From Thalassotalea euphylliae (GTDB lineage: Bacteria > Pseudomonadota > Gammaproteobacteria > Enterobacterales > Alteromonadaceae), in assembly GCF_003390335.1 (NCBI RefSeq), contig NZ_QUOU01000001.1, positions 2,294,001 through 2,358,000 on the forward strand: a stretch of DNA of 64,000 nt, read 5' to 3'. Numbering within the stretch: position 1 is the first letter of the stretch; the number at the start of each line of letters is the position of its first letter. The notes beneath the pieces are model-generated. The model was not told where the DNA came from. It saw only the letters and a program-made list of their open reading frames with translations, and made no database searches. Positions 17,523 through 25,268 of this stretch are shown here, piece by piece. The position numbers and the translations under genes are program-made.

Positions 17523-17692
17523 TGCTAAGCGAAGATTTGACCTGGCGATGTGACGTATTTGAAAAATGGTGAAGGGTGAATATATTGAGTATTACAACTT
17601 AGAGAGACTACTTTCAACTAACGGTGGTCTGTCGTCAGTAGAGGATGAAAATTATTTAAGAAAAGTGTCCGTCTGAAGTTGACCAGTTTAGT
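17523..17692 (+). pseudogene. Internally deleted IS3-family orfB remnant
   Basis: Two blocks of an IS3-type transposase survive. Translated, the first reads PGDVTYLKNGEG after a stop in place of the tryptophan of IWAGDVTYLKTGEGW; after a deletion the second reads YYNLERLLSTNGGLSSVEDENYLRKVSV, matching YYNLERLHSANSDLSPVEYENSFRKVSG of the intact copy at 60333-61154. The terminal GTGTCCGTCTGAAGTTGACC also matches the end of the intact element with two mismatches. Stops and the deletion show it is inactive. It lies between the island's integrase and tRNA-Pro. Confidence 0.85.
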
Positions 17693-17779
17693 TCAACACG
17701 CTCGAATCAATAGAGATACACTAGTACGTAGGGGATTACTAAAAGTTGTGGTTGTCAGTAGTAGTTACTGCATAAAAAG

Positions 17780-17856
17780 TGGTCGGGATAGCAGGACTTG
17801 AACCTGCGACCTCACGTCCCCCAGACGCACGCGCTACCAGACTGCGCTATATCCCG
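17780..17856 (-). tRNA. tRNA-Pro (anticodon GGG), CCA encoded
   Basis: A 77-base cloverleaf on the minus strand: acceptor CGGGATA paired with TATCCCG, D arm GCGC...GCGC with CTGGTA, anticodon loop CTGGGGG (anticodon GGG), TPsi arm with GGTTCAAGTCC, and encoded CCA at 17780-17782. The 3' end faces the integrase gene, the usual position for an attachment site of a tyrosine recombinase, although no second copy of the 3' end was found in the window. Confidence 0.95.
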
Positions 17857-17983
17857 ATTCTTTTGAAACTCATTTCGTTAAAGTTTTCCTTAACCCCACG
17901 AAACAGCTTGTATATTAATGATAAATTGGACTTTTGCAATCACAAAAGTCCATATTTATCGTTACTGATGTTCAACCGCTGAT

Positions 17984-19660
17984 TTATTGAACGTTTTGAA
18001 TCTGTTGCTGATTTTCGCTAAAGCGTTTAATGAAATGGACACCATCGATCATCAATGGAAAATCGGAGCTAACAGAAATTGGTGCAGCCAACTGACGAGA
18101 GTAACTTTGGAAGTTGCCATTTTGATCAATTAACACCGATTTATCTTTGTTGAATACTACCATGCCATTTTCTGTGGTATTAGCGACAACGCGATCACCT
18201 TTGAGTGTGAAGATATTCTTGCCGCCAGTTAGCTGTTCGGCTTGCTGCTCACAGCCAAGCCAGTTCGATAGTAACGTAGGGGCAATATCCATTTGACTGG
18301 TTAAGCGCGACACCTGCTGCTTTCTTTTTGCTGGCGATAAAATTAACGCTGGCTTAATCGATAGCATCTCTTGCTCAGAGGCATTACCTAGCGAGCTGAT
18401 AATAATATTATCTTGCTGAGTTTGCTGCTTTTGAGCGAGCAGTAGGGCATCGATAAACAACTCAAGCTGATAGGTATCTTTCTGATCAAAGTAAATAAAA
18501 TGCAGCCCTTGTGAAAAGGTCGCCAATTCCTCAGGAAAAATTAACGAAGAAATATTATCGAGTTCATTTACTTCATCAAAATGCTTAGCAAACCAAGGCA
18601 TCATTGGCGACGCTTGTTCAGTAATCAATGTTAAGCTAGCACTAAGCTGCTGCTGTTTAATCGCTTGCAGTAACACTGGTGTCGCCATTTCTTTTTTGAT
18701 TGATGGCTGATAAATGGTAGGCAAACCATAAACGAGATTAAACCACGCATTGTCAAAACTCGCATTGTCGATATGATGTGCAAGCTCAATCGTTGCCGCT
18801 GTTGAGCGTTGGCTAAACTGACGGATTTGCTGCTTAGAGATGGGCGCTTTACTTAAAATGACGAAGGTTGATTGTGCTGAATCAATCGCCTGACATTGAC
18901 CAAGCACAGGATATTTAGGCATGGTTTGATTAAAGGCTAATGGGCTAGTTTTTCGCACCATGTAGTCATTTTCGTTAAACAAACCATACTTAGTTAGCAG
19001 CGTTTTTGCTGTGGTTGGGTAAGATAGTGGCAAGGTGGTATCTTGCTTTAACACGTCATATTCAAGGTTGGCGTCGGCCCAAATATGCATCATATGACTA
19101 GTAAAGAAAGCAACAACTAAACCAAAGACCACAAACTTGGCAAAAAACGTGCGCTGTAATTTACTCAGGTGCTTCCAAGCATAGTTACTCACTACGAGTT
19201 GAAACGTTAAAATTATCAGCGTTAGTACTAAACTGATAAACCAAAAAGTACGCCTGTCATCCTCAATTTCTTGACCAATTAAGCTAAGAATTTGCCCAAT
19301 AGACGAGGCATTAATGTGATAGCCCAATCGGTTGTAAACAAAGGCATCTAACAGCAAAAGCAGCAACATAGCAGTAAAAATCACTGAAGCTGCTGCTCTG
19401 ATAAATCGGGTTTTAGGAATAAGTAAGGTGAGGGGGAAGACCAGCAAGACAAATGTCATAAAGGTTAAAAACGCCATATGACTAAGCCAAGTGCTCACTA
19501 GATACACTTGGCCGGCAAAAGTCTGTGGCGCCGCTTCATTAACCACATACACTGTGGCGAGCAAGATTGCCGCAATAATATTAAAGAAGGTAAACCAGTG
19601 CCCCCAGCTAATTAAGTGTAATAGCTTCTTGCTGTAGGTTTTCGATTCAAACGACACCAT
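17984..19660 (-). CDS. yejM: YejM-like inner membrane protein (DUF3413 + alkaline-phosphatase-like domain)
   Basis: A 558-residue protein with five N-terminal membrane segments (about residues 15-185, beginning LLHLISWGHWFTFFNIIAAI) followed by a periplasmic domain of the sulfatase/alkaline-phosphatase fold. E. coli YejM (PbgA/LapC, 586 residues) controls LapB-FtsH degradation of LpxC and thereby LPS synthesis. The first strand of the periplasmic domain reads FVILSKAP, without the metal-binding DxxR-like residues of true sulfatases, so it should be non-catalytic. The yejL gene lies immediately upstream on the same strand and yejK is divergent, the same cluster as in E. coli, which supports the assignment. 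Confidence 0.88.
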   Translation of the reverse strand: MVSFESKTYSKKLLHLISWGHWFTFFNIIAAILLATVYVVNEAAPQTFAGQVYLVSTWLSHMAFLTFMTFVLLVFPLTLLIPKTRFIRAAASVIFTAMLLLLLLDAFVYNRLGYHINASSIGQILSLIGQEIEDDRRTFWFISLVLTLIILTFQLVVSNYAWKHLSKLQRTFFAKFVVFGLVVAFFTSHMMHIWADANLEYDVLKQDTTLPLSYPTTAKTLLTKYGLFNENDYMVRKTSPLAFNQTMPKYPVLGQCQAIDSAQSTFVILSKAPISKQQIRQFSQRSTAATIELAHHIDNASFDNAWFNLVYGLPTIYQPSIKKEMATPVLLQAIKQQQLSASLTLITEQASPMMPWFAKHFDEVNELDNISSLIFPEELATFSQGLHFIYFDQKDTYQLELFIDALLLAQKQQTQQDNIIISSLGNASEQEMLSIKPALILSPAKRKQQVSRLTSQMDIAPTLLSNWLGCEQQAEQLTGGKNIFTLKGDRVVANTTENGMVVFNKDKSVLIDQNGNFQSYSRQLAAPISVSSDFPLMIDGVHFIKRFSENQQQIQNVQ

Positions 19661-19684
19661 AACGTTTTGTAACTCTTGTTTTTC

Positions 19685-19909
19685 TTATTTAGTTGTAGTG
19701 TTAACCGACTGAGCAAGTGCTTTGGTGAAATTATCAACCACTGCTTGTCGTTGTTTTTCAGGTACTTGCTGTGTTAATACTTCGGTTACTACATTACCTA
19801 AACACATTAACGACAAATCTGCACCTGCTTTTTCGTCAATCAGCACATTTAATAGGTTGTCGATAATTTTTTCTACACGTTCGTTTGAATACTTAGATAC
19901 AATAGGCAT
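19685..19909 (-). CDS. yejL: YejL family protein (DUF1414)
   Basis: A 74-residue protein with the YejL pattern: VSKYSNERVEKIIDNLLNVL, DLSLMCLGNVVT and VPEKQRQAVVDNFTKALAQS. Its length equals E. coli YejL (75). The function is unknown. It lies 24 bases upstream of yejM on the same strand and probably forms an operon with it; yejK is divergent across a 166-base gap. Confidence 0.93.
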   Translation of the reverse strand: MPIVSKYSNERVEKIIDNLLNVLIDEKAGADLSLMCLGNVVTEVLTQQVPEKQRQAVVDNFTKALAQSVNTTTK

Positions 19910-20075
19910 AATTTTTTACTTAAATACGTTTTACTTAGCGACTTTACTTAACAGCATTTTATCGGCTTTAGTCCGCAGATGTTTTTAGGTTTAGTTAAAT
20001 CACAAGATAAGATTGAAAGGTGATAAGCGCCATAGTTTATCAAAAGCCTTATCAATATCATACTGACCAGCAAAT

Positions 20076-21116
20076 ATGAGTTTAATAATTTCCAATATCG
20101 CACTGCACTTTCTTTCAAAACAAGCTGAAACTGGCGAAGTGCAGATTCGCTACGGTGCAGAATCGTTAGCCATAAGCAATAAAATTCAAAGTTTTATGGA
20201 GTCGCTCCATAATATTTATAACAAAAAAGGCAATAAAGGCTATGGCCATTTTTCCTCAATGCCTGCTGAAGGTGATGAAGCGCGCTTTGTTGATATCATG
20301 GAAAGTTACTTGAGCGATGTGCAAGACTTCAACAGCTTTAGCCAGCAAGCCACAAACTTGCTGAAAAACGAGCTAACAAAATACGACTTAGCGGAAACGG
20401 GTTATTTGGTGCTTAGCCACTATGAGCACATGGGCGGCCGCTACCTAATTGCCGCCATTATCCCTATTTCAGAGCATTACTCTGTTGATAGTGAGTTAAA
20501 TATTTCTGCTGATCAGCATTTAGATACCGATAAGCTGCAGCTTGCCGCACGTATCGATTTGTTCGATTACCAGCAAAATCCTCAAGGTGATCGATACGTT
20601 ACCTTTATTCGCGGCCGTGCCGGTCGCAAAGTATCAGACTTCTTTTTAGACTTTTTAGGCTGTGAAGAAGGTTTAAACGCCAAAGCACAAACCCAAGCGC
20701 TAGTTGAAGCAGTTGAAGATTATGTCGCGGTCAATCAATTAGACGCAGAGGAAAAGCAACAAACACGTAAAGAATTACTCAGTTACTGCAAAGAGCAAAA
20801 AGAATCGTCGCAAGACGTGCAAATCAAAGAAATTGATAAAATTGTTTCAAATGGTGATGGCGGCGATAGCTTTTACGAGTTCTGTAAAACTCAAGATTAC
20901 CAAATTGAAGAGTCATTCCCACACGATCAAGCAGTGGTCAACAAGGTCACTAAATATTCTGGCTATGGCAATGGTATTAGCATTAGCTTTGAACGTAGTC
21001 ACTTTGGTCAAGATGTCGTGTATAATCAGGCCAACGACAGTTTAACGATTTATAAAGTCCCACCAAATTTAAAAGATCAATTATTGAAGTTACTTAATGA
21101 TCAAAACGATCAGTAA
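20076..21116 (+). CDS. yejK: Nucleoid-associated protein YejK (NdpA)
   Basis: A 346-residue YejK/NdpA protein, similar in length to E. coli YejK (335). Typical segments are the N-terminal NIALHFLSKQ, YLVLSHYEHMGGRYLIAAII and FIRGRAGRKVSDFFLDFLGC. The protein binds DNA and has been reported to affect topoisomerase activity in other bacteria. It is cytoplasmic and faces away from yejL-yejM. A separate ribosome-binding site upstream is weak. The C-terminal part (YGNGISISFERSHFG) is also conserved in the family. Confidence 0.94.
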   Translation: MSLIISNIALHFLSKQAETGEVQIRYGAESLAISNKIQSFMESLHNIYNKKGNKGYGHFSSMPAEGDEARFVDIMESYLSDVQDFNSFSQQATNLLKNELTKYDLAETGYLVLSHYEHMGGRYLIAAIIPISEHYSVDSELNISADQHLDTDKLQLAARIDLFDYQQNPQGDRYVTFIRGRAGRKVSDFFLDFLGCEEGLNAKAQTQALVEAVEDYVAVNQLDAEEKQQTRKELLSYCKEQKESSQDVQIKEIDKIVSNGDGGDSFYEFCKTQDYQIEESFPHDQAVVNKVTKYSGYGNGISISFERSHFGQDVVYNQANDSLTIYKVPPNLKDQLLKLLNDQNDQ

Positions 21117-21179
21117 AGTTGGCAGTAACAGCGCCCAAAACTTATTTTCAGTAATTATCGATAAACGAAAGGATAACCA

Positions 21180-22211
21180 ATGACAAGTTTAACTATTACT
21201 CGACCAGATGATTGGCATGTGCACTTGCGCGATGGCGAGGTGCTGCCCAACACGGTAACTGATATTAGCCGCTACTTTGGTCGAGCGATTGTCATGCCTA
21301 ACTTGGTGCCACCAGTAACTAATGCTGCGCTTGCACAAGAATATTATGATCGCATTATGGCCGCCGAGCCGCGTGAAGGCTTCAAACCACTAATGGTGCT
21401 TTATTTAACGGATAATACGACACTGCAAGATATTATCGATGCGAAAAATAGCGGTTTGGTATTTGCCTGTAAGCTATACCCGGCAGGTGCGACCACTAAT
21501 TCTGCATCAGGCGTGACCGACGTAGCGAACATCAAAGACGTATTAGCCGAAATGGAACGTCAAGGCATCTTGCTATTAGTACATGGTGAAGTAACCACAC
21601 AGGATGTTGACATTTTTGATCGCGAAGCTGAGTTTATCGAAACCATCTTAACGCCACTTGTTGCAGCACACCCTAATCTAAAAATTGTGTTAGAGCACAT
21701 TACCACTAAACAAGCGGTTGAATTTGTTAAAGCGGCAGGTGATAACGTTGGGGCTACCATTACAGCGCACCACTTACTTTATAACCGCAACCATATGCTG
21801 GTTGGTGGTATTCGCCCACACTTTTTCTGTTTGCCAATTTTAAAACGCAATATTCACCAACAAGCCTTAGTAGAAGCTGCCACTAGTGGCAATAAGAAGT
21901 TTTTCTTAGGTACCGACTCTGCACCACATGCCAAACATGCGAAAGAAAGCGCCTGTGGCTGTGCAGGCTCTTACACTGCACATGCTGCAATTGAACTTTA
22001 TGCCGAGGTGTTCGAGCAAGAAAATGCATTGGACAAATTAGAAGCATTCGCCAGTGTAAATGGCCCAACATTCTATGGTTTGCCAGTTAACAGCGATACG
22101 ATCACGTTAGAAAAATTGGCGTGGGATGTGCCAGAGACCATGGCATTCGGCTCTGATGTTGTCGTACCGATTAAAGCGGGTGAACAAATGACTTGGCAGG
22201 TAAAAGGTTAA
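21180..22211 (+). CDS. pyrC: Dihydroorotase
   Basis: A 343-residue dihydroorotase of the E. coli PyrC class (type II, 348 residues), which cyclises carbamoyl aspartate to dihydroorotate in pyrimidine synthesis. The metal-binding DWHVHLRDG is at residues 11-19, the carbamylated lysine is in ACKLYPAGATTNSASGV, further ligands are in VHGEV and LEHITTKQ, and the catalytic aspartate is in LGTDSAPHAK. A short AAAGGA precedes the ATG. It is followed 31 bases later by a QueD-like gene in the same direction. Confidence 0.97.
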   Translation: MTSLTITRPDDWHVHLRDGEVLPNTVTDISRYFGRAIVMPNLVPPVTNAALAQEYYDRIMAAEPREGFKPLMVLYLTDNTTLQDIIDAKNSGLVFACKLYPAGATTNSASGVTDVANIKDVLAEMERQGILLLVHGEVTTQDVDIFDREAEFIETILTPLVAAHPNLKIVLEHITTKQAVEFVKAAGDNVGATITAHHLLYNRNHMLVGGIRPHFFCLPILKRNIHQQALVEAATSGNKKFFLGTDSAPHAKHAKESACGCAGSYTAHAAIELYAEVFEQENALDKLEAFASVNGPTFYGLPVNSDTITLEKLAWDVPETMAFGSDVVVPIKAGEQMTWQVKG

Positions 22212-22242
22212 ACACTGGTCGTTTAACTTGAGGAAAAACTGA

Positions 22243-23124
22243 ATGCAATTATTTGTTAACGACTTAACCGTTATTGATTTTTCATACCTGTGTGAGCAAC
22301 GCGGCATTGTCGGCGAAAGCTGGATTGTTGATGTGCTATTAGATGGCGATTTAAACGAAATGAGTATGGTGCTTGATTTCGGCGTCGTTAAAAAGCAAAT
22401 CAAAGCCATTATCGATGATGCGGTCGACCATAAGCTATTGTTACCAATAGGCTCAGAAAAGTTACACGTAACCAACTCAGATAGTCGCGAAGGACATGAA
22501 TTTGTTGATTTTATCTGTGAACGAGCGAGTTATTTTTTACAATCACCCGAATGTGCTTTCGCGAAATTAGATTGCAATGCCATTACCATTGAAGCGGTCA
22601 CAGAACACTTGATTGAAGTAATCCAAAAGCAGCTACCGGATAATGTAAAAGGTCTTTCGATCAACTTACGACCTGAAGTCATTCCAAGTGATTTTTATCA
22701 CTATACCCATGGCCTTAAAAAGCATGATGGTAACTGTCAACGTATCGCTCATGGTCACCGTTCAAAAATAAACTTGTTCAAAAATGATCAAGCTGATACT
22801 GAATTAGAAGCTTACTGGTGTGAACGTTGGCGCGACATTTACTTAGCTTCAATTGAAGATAAAGTAAGCAAACAAGAAATTGAATTATCTGCATTTGCGC
22901 ATGACAATTTACAGCCTGAACATCAATACTTTGCTTATATGGCGCCGCAAGGCCGTTTTGATATCGCGGTGCAAGAGCATGTGTTGGAAGTGGTTGATTG
23001 TGATTCAACGGTTGAATTGCTCGCCGACTATATTGGTCGCCAATTAAAAGCAGAACATCCAAACGATACTATCAAAGTGGTTGCTTATGAAGGTGTAGGG
23101 AAAGGAGCGATTGCCAATGTTTAA
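22243..23124 (+). CDS. 6-pyruvoyl-tetrahydropterin synthase / QueD-like protein, long form
   Basis: A 293-residue protein related to 6-pyruvoyl-tetrahydropterin synthase/6-carboxytetrahydropterin synthase. The zinc-binding type motif AHGHRSKI is seen near residue 168, and the N-terminal VNDLTVIDFSYLCEQRGIVGESWIVDV matches the family's first strand-helix region. The usual enzyme is 120-150 residues; this one is twice as long, so it looks like two tandem domains in which only the second retains an HGH motif. A pterin or 7-deazaguanine role is inferred. It overlaps or abuts the peptidase gene downstream and lies close after pyrC, suggesting an operon. Confidence 0.8.
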   Translation: MQLFVNDLTVIDFSYLCEQRGIVGESWIVDVLLDGDLNEMSMVLDFGVVKKQIKAIIDDAVDHKLLLPIGSEKLHVTNSDSREGHEFVDFICERASYFLQSPECAFAKLDCNAITIEAVTEHLIEVIQKQLPDNVKGLSINLRPEVIPSDFYHYTHGLKKHDGNCQRIAHGHRSKINLFKNDQADTELEAYWCERWRDIYLASIEDKVSKQEIELSAFAHDNLQPEHQYFAYMAPQGRFDIAVQEHVLEVVDCDSTVELLADYIGRQLKAEHPNDTIKVVAYEGVGKGAIANV

Positions 23125-23953
23125 GCAAGGTTTGTTTTCGTTGACACTTTCTGCATTGGCAGTGGCGAGCTTAACCGCTTTTCCTGCTGTTGCTAAACTA
23201 ACACTGTCGGGTGAAGTTTCTCAAGGTGGCTTAATTGTTGGTCAAGCGACACCGGGCGCTGTCGTTAAGCTAAACGACAAAATGCTGAAAGTCAGCAAAC
23301 AAGGCCAATTCGCATTTGGTTTTAGCCGTGATGATAATACCAGTTACCAATTGCTAGTAACGAACCCTGACGGTACGACAGAGCAAAAAACACTAACCCC
23401 AAAAGGCCGTGAATACAAAATTCAGCGTATCAACGGGATTAAAAAAAGTATCATGAAACCTAATCCCAAAGCAGTTGCACGTGCTAAGAAAGACAGTGCG
23501 CAAGTGAAAGCGGCGAGGGCGAAAGATAGTAATTTAACCGCTTTTGCTGATGGCTTTGCTGCGCCCATTAAAGGCATAGTGACTGGCGTTTATGGCAGCC
23601 AGCGCTTTTATAATGGCGTACCGAAAACACCACATTATGGTTTGGATTACGCGGGGAAAAAAGGCGATCCCGTAAAAGCGCCAGCTGATGGCGTGATCAC
23701 GTTAAATGTACCGGATATGTTTTACTCGGGTGGTACCATGATCATCGATCATGGCCATGGCATTTCTTCGACGTTTCTGCACCTTAGCGATAGTTATGTG
23801 AAAGTTGGTGACAAAGTGAAGCAAGGCGATGTAGTCGCTGCGGTTGGCTCAACAGGGCGTTCAACGGGGCCACACTTAGACTGGCGCGTAAACTGGTTTA
23901 ATGTGCGTTTAGATCCGGCACTGGCGTTAAAGGCAAATATCAACCAGCAGTAG
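23117..23953 (+). CDS. M23 family metallopeptidase (LytM domain), secreted
   Basis: A 278-residue exported protein. The ATG at 23117 is chosen over a TTG six bases upstream because AAAGGAG is nine bases before it. A signal peptide (MFKQGLFSLTLSALAVASLTAFPAVAK) precedes a beta-rich N-terminal domain and a C-terminal peptidase M23 domain with HYGLDYAG (zinc ligands H and D) and the end motif GRSTGPHLDWRVNW. In most M23 enzymes this last motif is HLH, so one zinc ligand is Asp instead of His here. It probably cleaves peptidoglycan cross-bridges or acts as an amidase activator in the periplasm. It overlaps the upstream QueD-like gene by eight bases, and a strong terminator follows. Confidence 0.92.
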   Translation: MFKQGLFSLTLSALAVASLTAFPAVAKLTLSGEVSQGGLIVGQATPGAVVKLNDKMLKVSKQGQFAFGFSRDDNTSYQLLVTNPDGTTEQKTLTPKGREYKIQRINGIKKSIMKPNPKAVARAKKDSAQVKAARAKDSNLTAFADGFAAPIKGIVTGVYGSQRFYNGVPKTPHYGLDYAGKKGDPVKAPADGVITLNVPDMFYSGGTMIIDHGHGISSTFLHLSDSYVKVGDKVKQGDVVAAVGSTGRSTGPHLDWRVNWFNVRLDPALALKANINQQ

Positions 23954-24060
23954 CTAGCCCATCATACTCGTATAGCTAATCCTTCGTCATAGCACAAAGC
24001 CACAAATCTTAGCTCGGCAGCCGTTATGTTAATGATAGCTGTGAGTTACCACTCATCTCA

Positions 24061-24091
24061 GCCTAAGCTTGCGAGCCAAGCTTAGGCTTTT
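24061..24091. terminator. Rho-independent terminator, probably bidirectional
   Basis: A perfect ten-base-pair stem (GCCTAAGCTT with AAGCTTAGGC) encloses seven bases and is followed by TTTTAAG. It lies between the M23 peptidase gene and the convergent grxB gene. Confidence 0.85.
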
Positions 24092-24121
24092 AAGTTCTTC
24101 AAGCTTAGACCTAAACAGCAA

Positions 24122-24772
24122 CTAAACGGCGACCTCATCAAATAATTGTATACCGGTTAACTGAGTGACTTCATCGATATAATGGCGCACTTTGACAGGC
24201 AAGCGAATCCCCTTAATAAGGGTTAAGTTGCGCAGCGTTGGGTAAAAGTGAACATCATCATAACTTAACGTATTTGCGCGTTCAGACGGTAAAACTAGCC
24301 AATCAAGCAAGCTTAGTTGGTGATTGAGTGTCACCAGGTATTCATCACTATCGGCATAGGCGGCTTCAAAGCTTCTGCCAAGCATCGCGGTTTTGTTGTC
24401 CCTAAACCACTGACGGGCAGGCTCTGAAGCAAATTCTGGTAAATCGATCATCAGGGTTCTGGGGAAAAGTAGCGGTAAAATACTTGAGTAGGCGGTCTGT
24501 TCCCAGGTTTGTATGTTCGCTAAATTAATCGACTGTGAGAGCACAGGTTTTTTATCATAATTGTCTAAATAGCTCACAATATCCATGCTTTCAGCCATAA
24601 AAGTACCATCATCTTTGGCTAAAATCGGCACCGTGTTACGGCCAACCATGGCAATTCGCGCCTCAACATCATGGTTTTGCAGAAACACTATTTCTACAGG
24701 CAATTGCTTCAAACCAACCAACATCATTGCCTTAATGCAAAAAGGGCAATGTTCAAATACATAAAGCTTCAT
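24122..24772 (-). CDS. grxB: Glutaredoxin 2
   Basis: A 216-residue GrxB-type glutaredoxin (E. coli GrxB has 215). The start MKLYVFEHCPFC is chosen by comparison with the family; an upstream ATG and an in-frame TTG would add one or four residues. The active site CPFC lies at residues 9-12, VPILAKDDGTFMAESMDIV carries the cis-proline and glutathione-binding region, and the C-terminal part is the helical GST-like domain (LRNLTLIKGIRLP). It reduces disulfides with glutathione in the cytoplasm. Confidence 0.94.
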   Translation of the reverse strand: MKLYVFEHCPFCIKAMMLVGLKQLPVEIVFLQNHDVEARIAMVGRNTVPILAKDDGTFMAESMDIVSYLDNYDKKPVLSQSINLANIQTWEQTAYSSILPLLFPRTLMIDLPEFASEPARQWFRDNKTAMLGRSFEAAYADSDEYLVTLNHQLSLLDWLVLPSERANTLSYDDVHFYPTLRNLTLIKGIRLPVKVRHYIDEVTQLTGIQLFDEVAV

Positions 24773-24784
24773 CATTGTTCTCAA

Positions 24785-25268
24785 ATTTCGATTGTCAGTA
24801 CATCAGGCCCCTGAAATAGTGCCTCCATGGCAGGAATTCAACAGTTACAGGAAAAATCTACTGCCTAGCTGCTGGTATACCCATAGCGGTGGGTGATAAA
24901 CCAACTAATTGTATAAAATCCTACCAGTGGGGGTTTACTTAAAGGTAAATAAAATGTAAACATTATGTAACTCGATATTTTGACTAATGCTATTTGGGGT
25001 TATACATACCTTTGCTGCATTCACTGAATCATCGAGCTATCACTAAACACTGAGGTTGGTTTCAATAACGTGCGCTTTGTCAGGCCGATTGACAAACACT
25101 CTGTGCGCTGTGATCTTGTTGTCAAAAATAATACGCATCTTGGTTTTATGCGCTCAATTAAGTTAGCGGGCACTAAAATACAGCGATTTTACTGACGACA
25201 AACGCAATCTAAGTAAGGCTAGGATCGCCATATCACAATGGGATGGTGTTTCCCCTTGCAATGAAATA
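24785..25268. other. 484-base region upstream of the giant gene
   Basis: No gene is supported here. The stretch separates the divergent grxB and giant-protein genes, so it should hold both promoters, but no consensus promoter or operator stands out. A ribosome-binding site for the giant gene is not evident. Confidence 0.45.

Noticed and set aside
17779..17982. Plus-strand frame of 67 codons over tRNA-Pro (GIAGLEPATSRPPDARATRL)
   Set aside because: It is the antisense reading of the tRNA, a well-known artefact; no ribosome-binding site.
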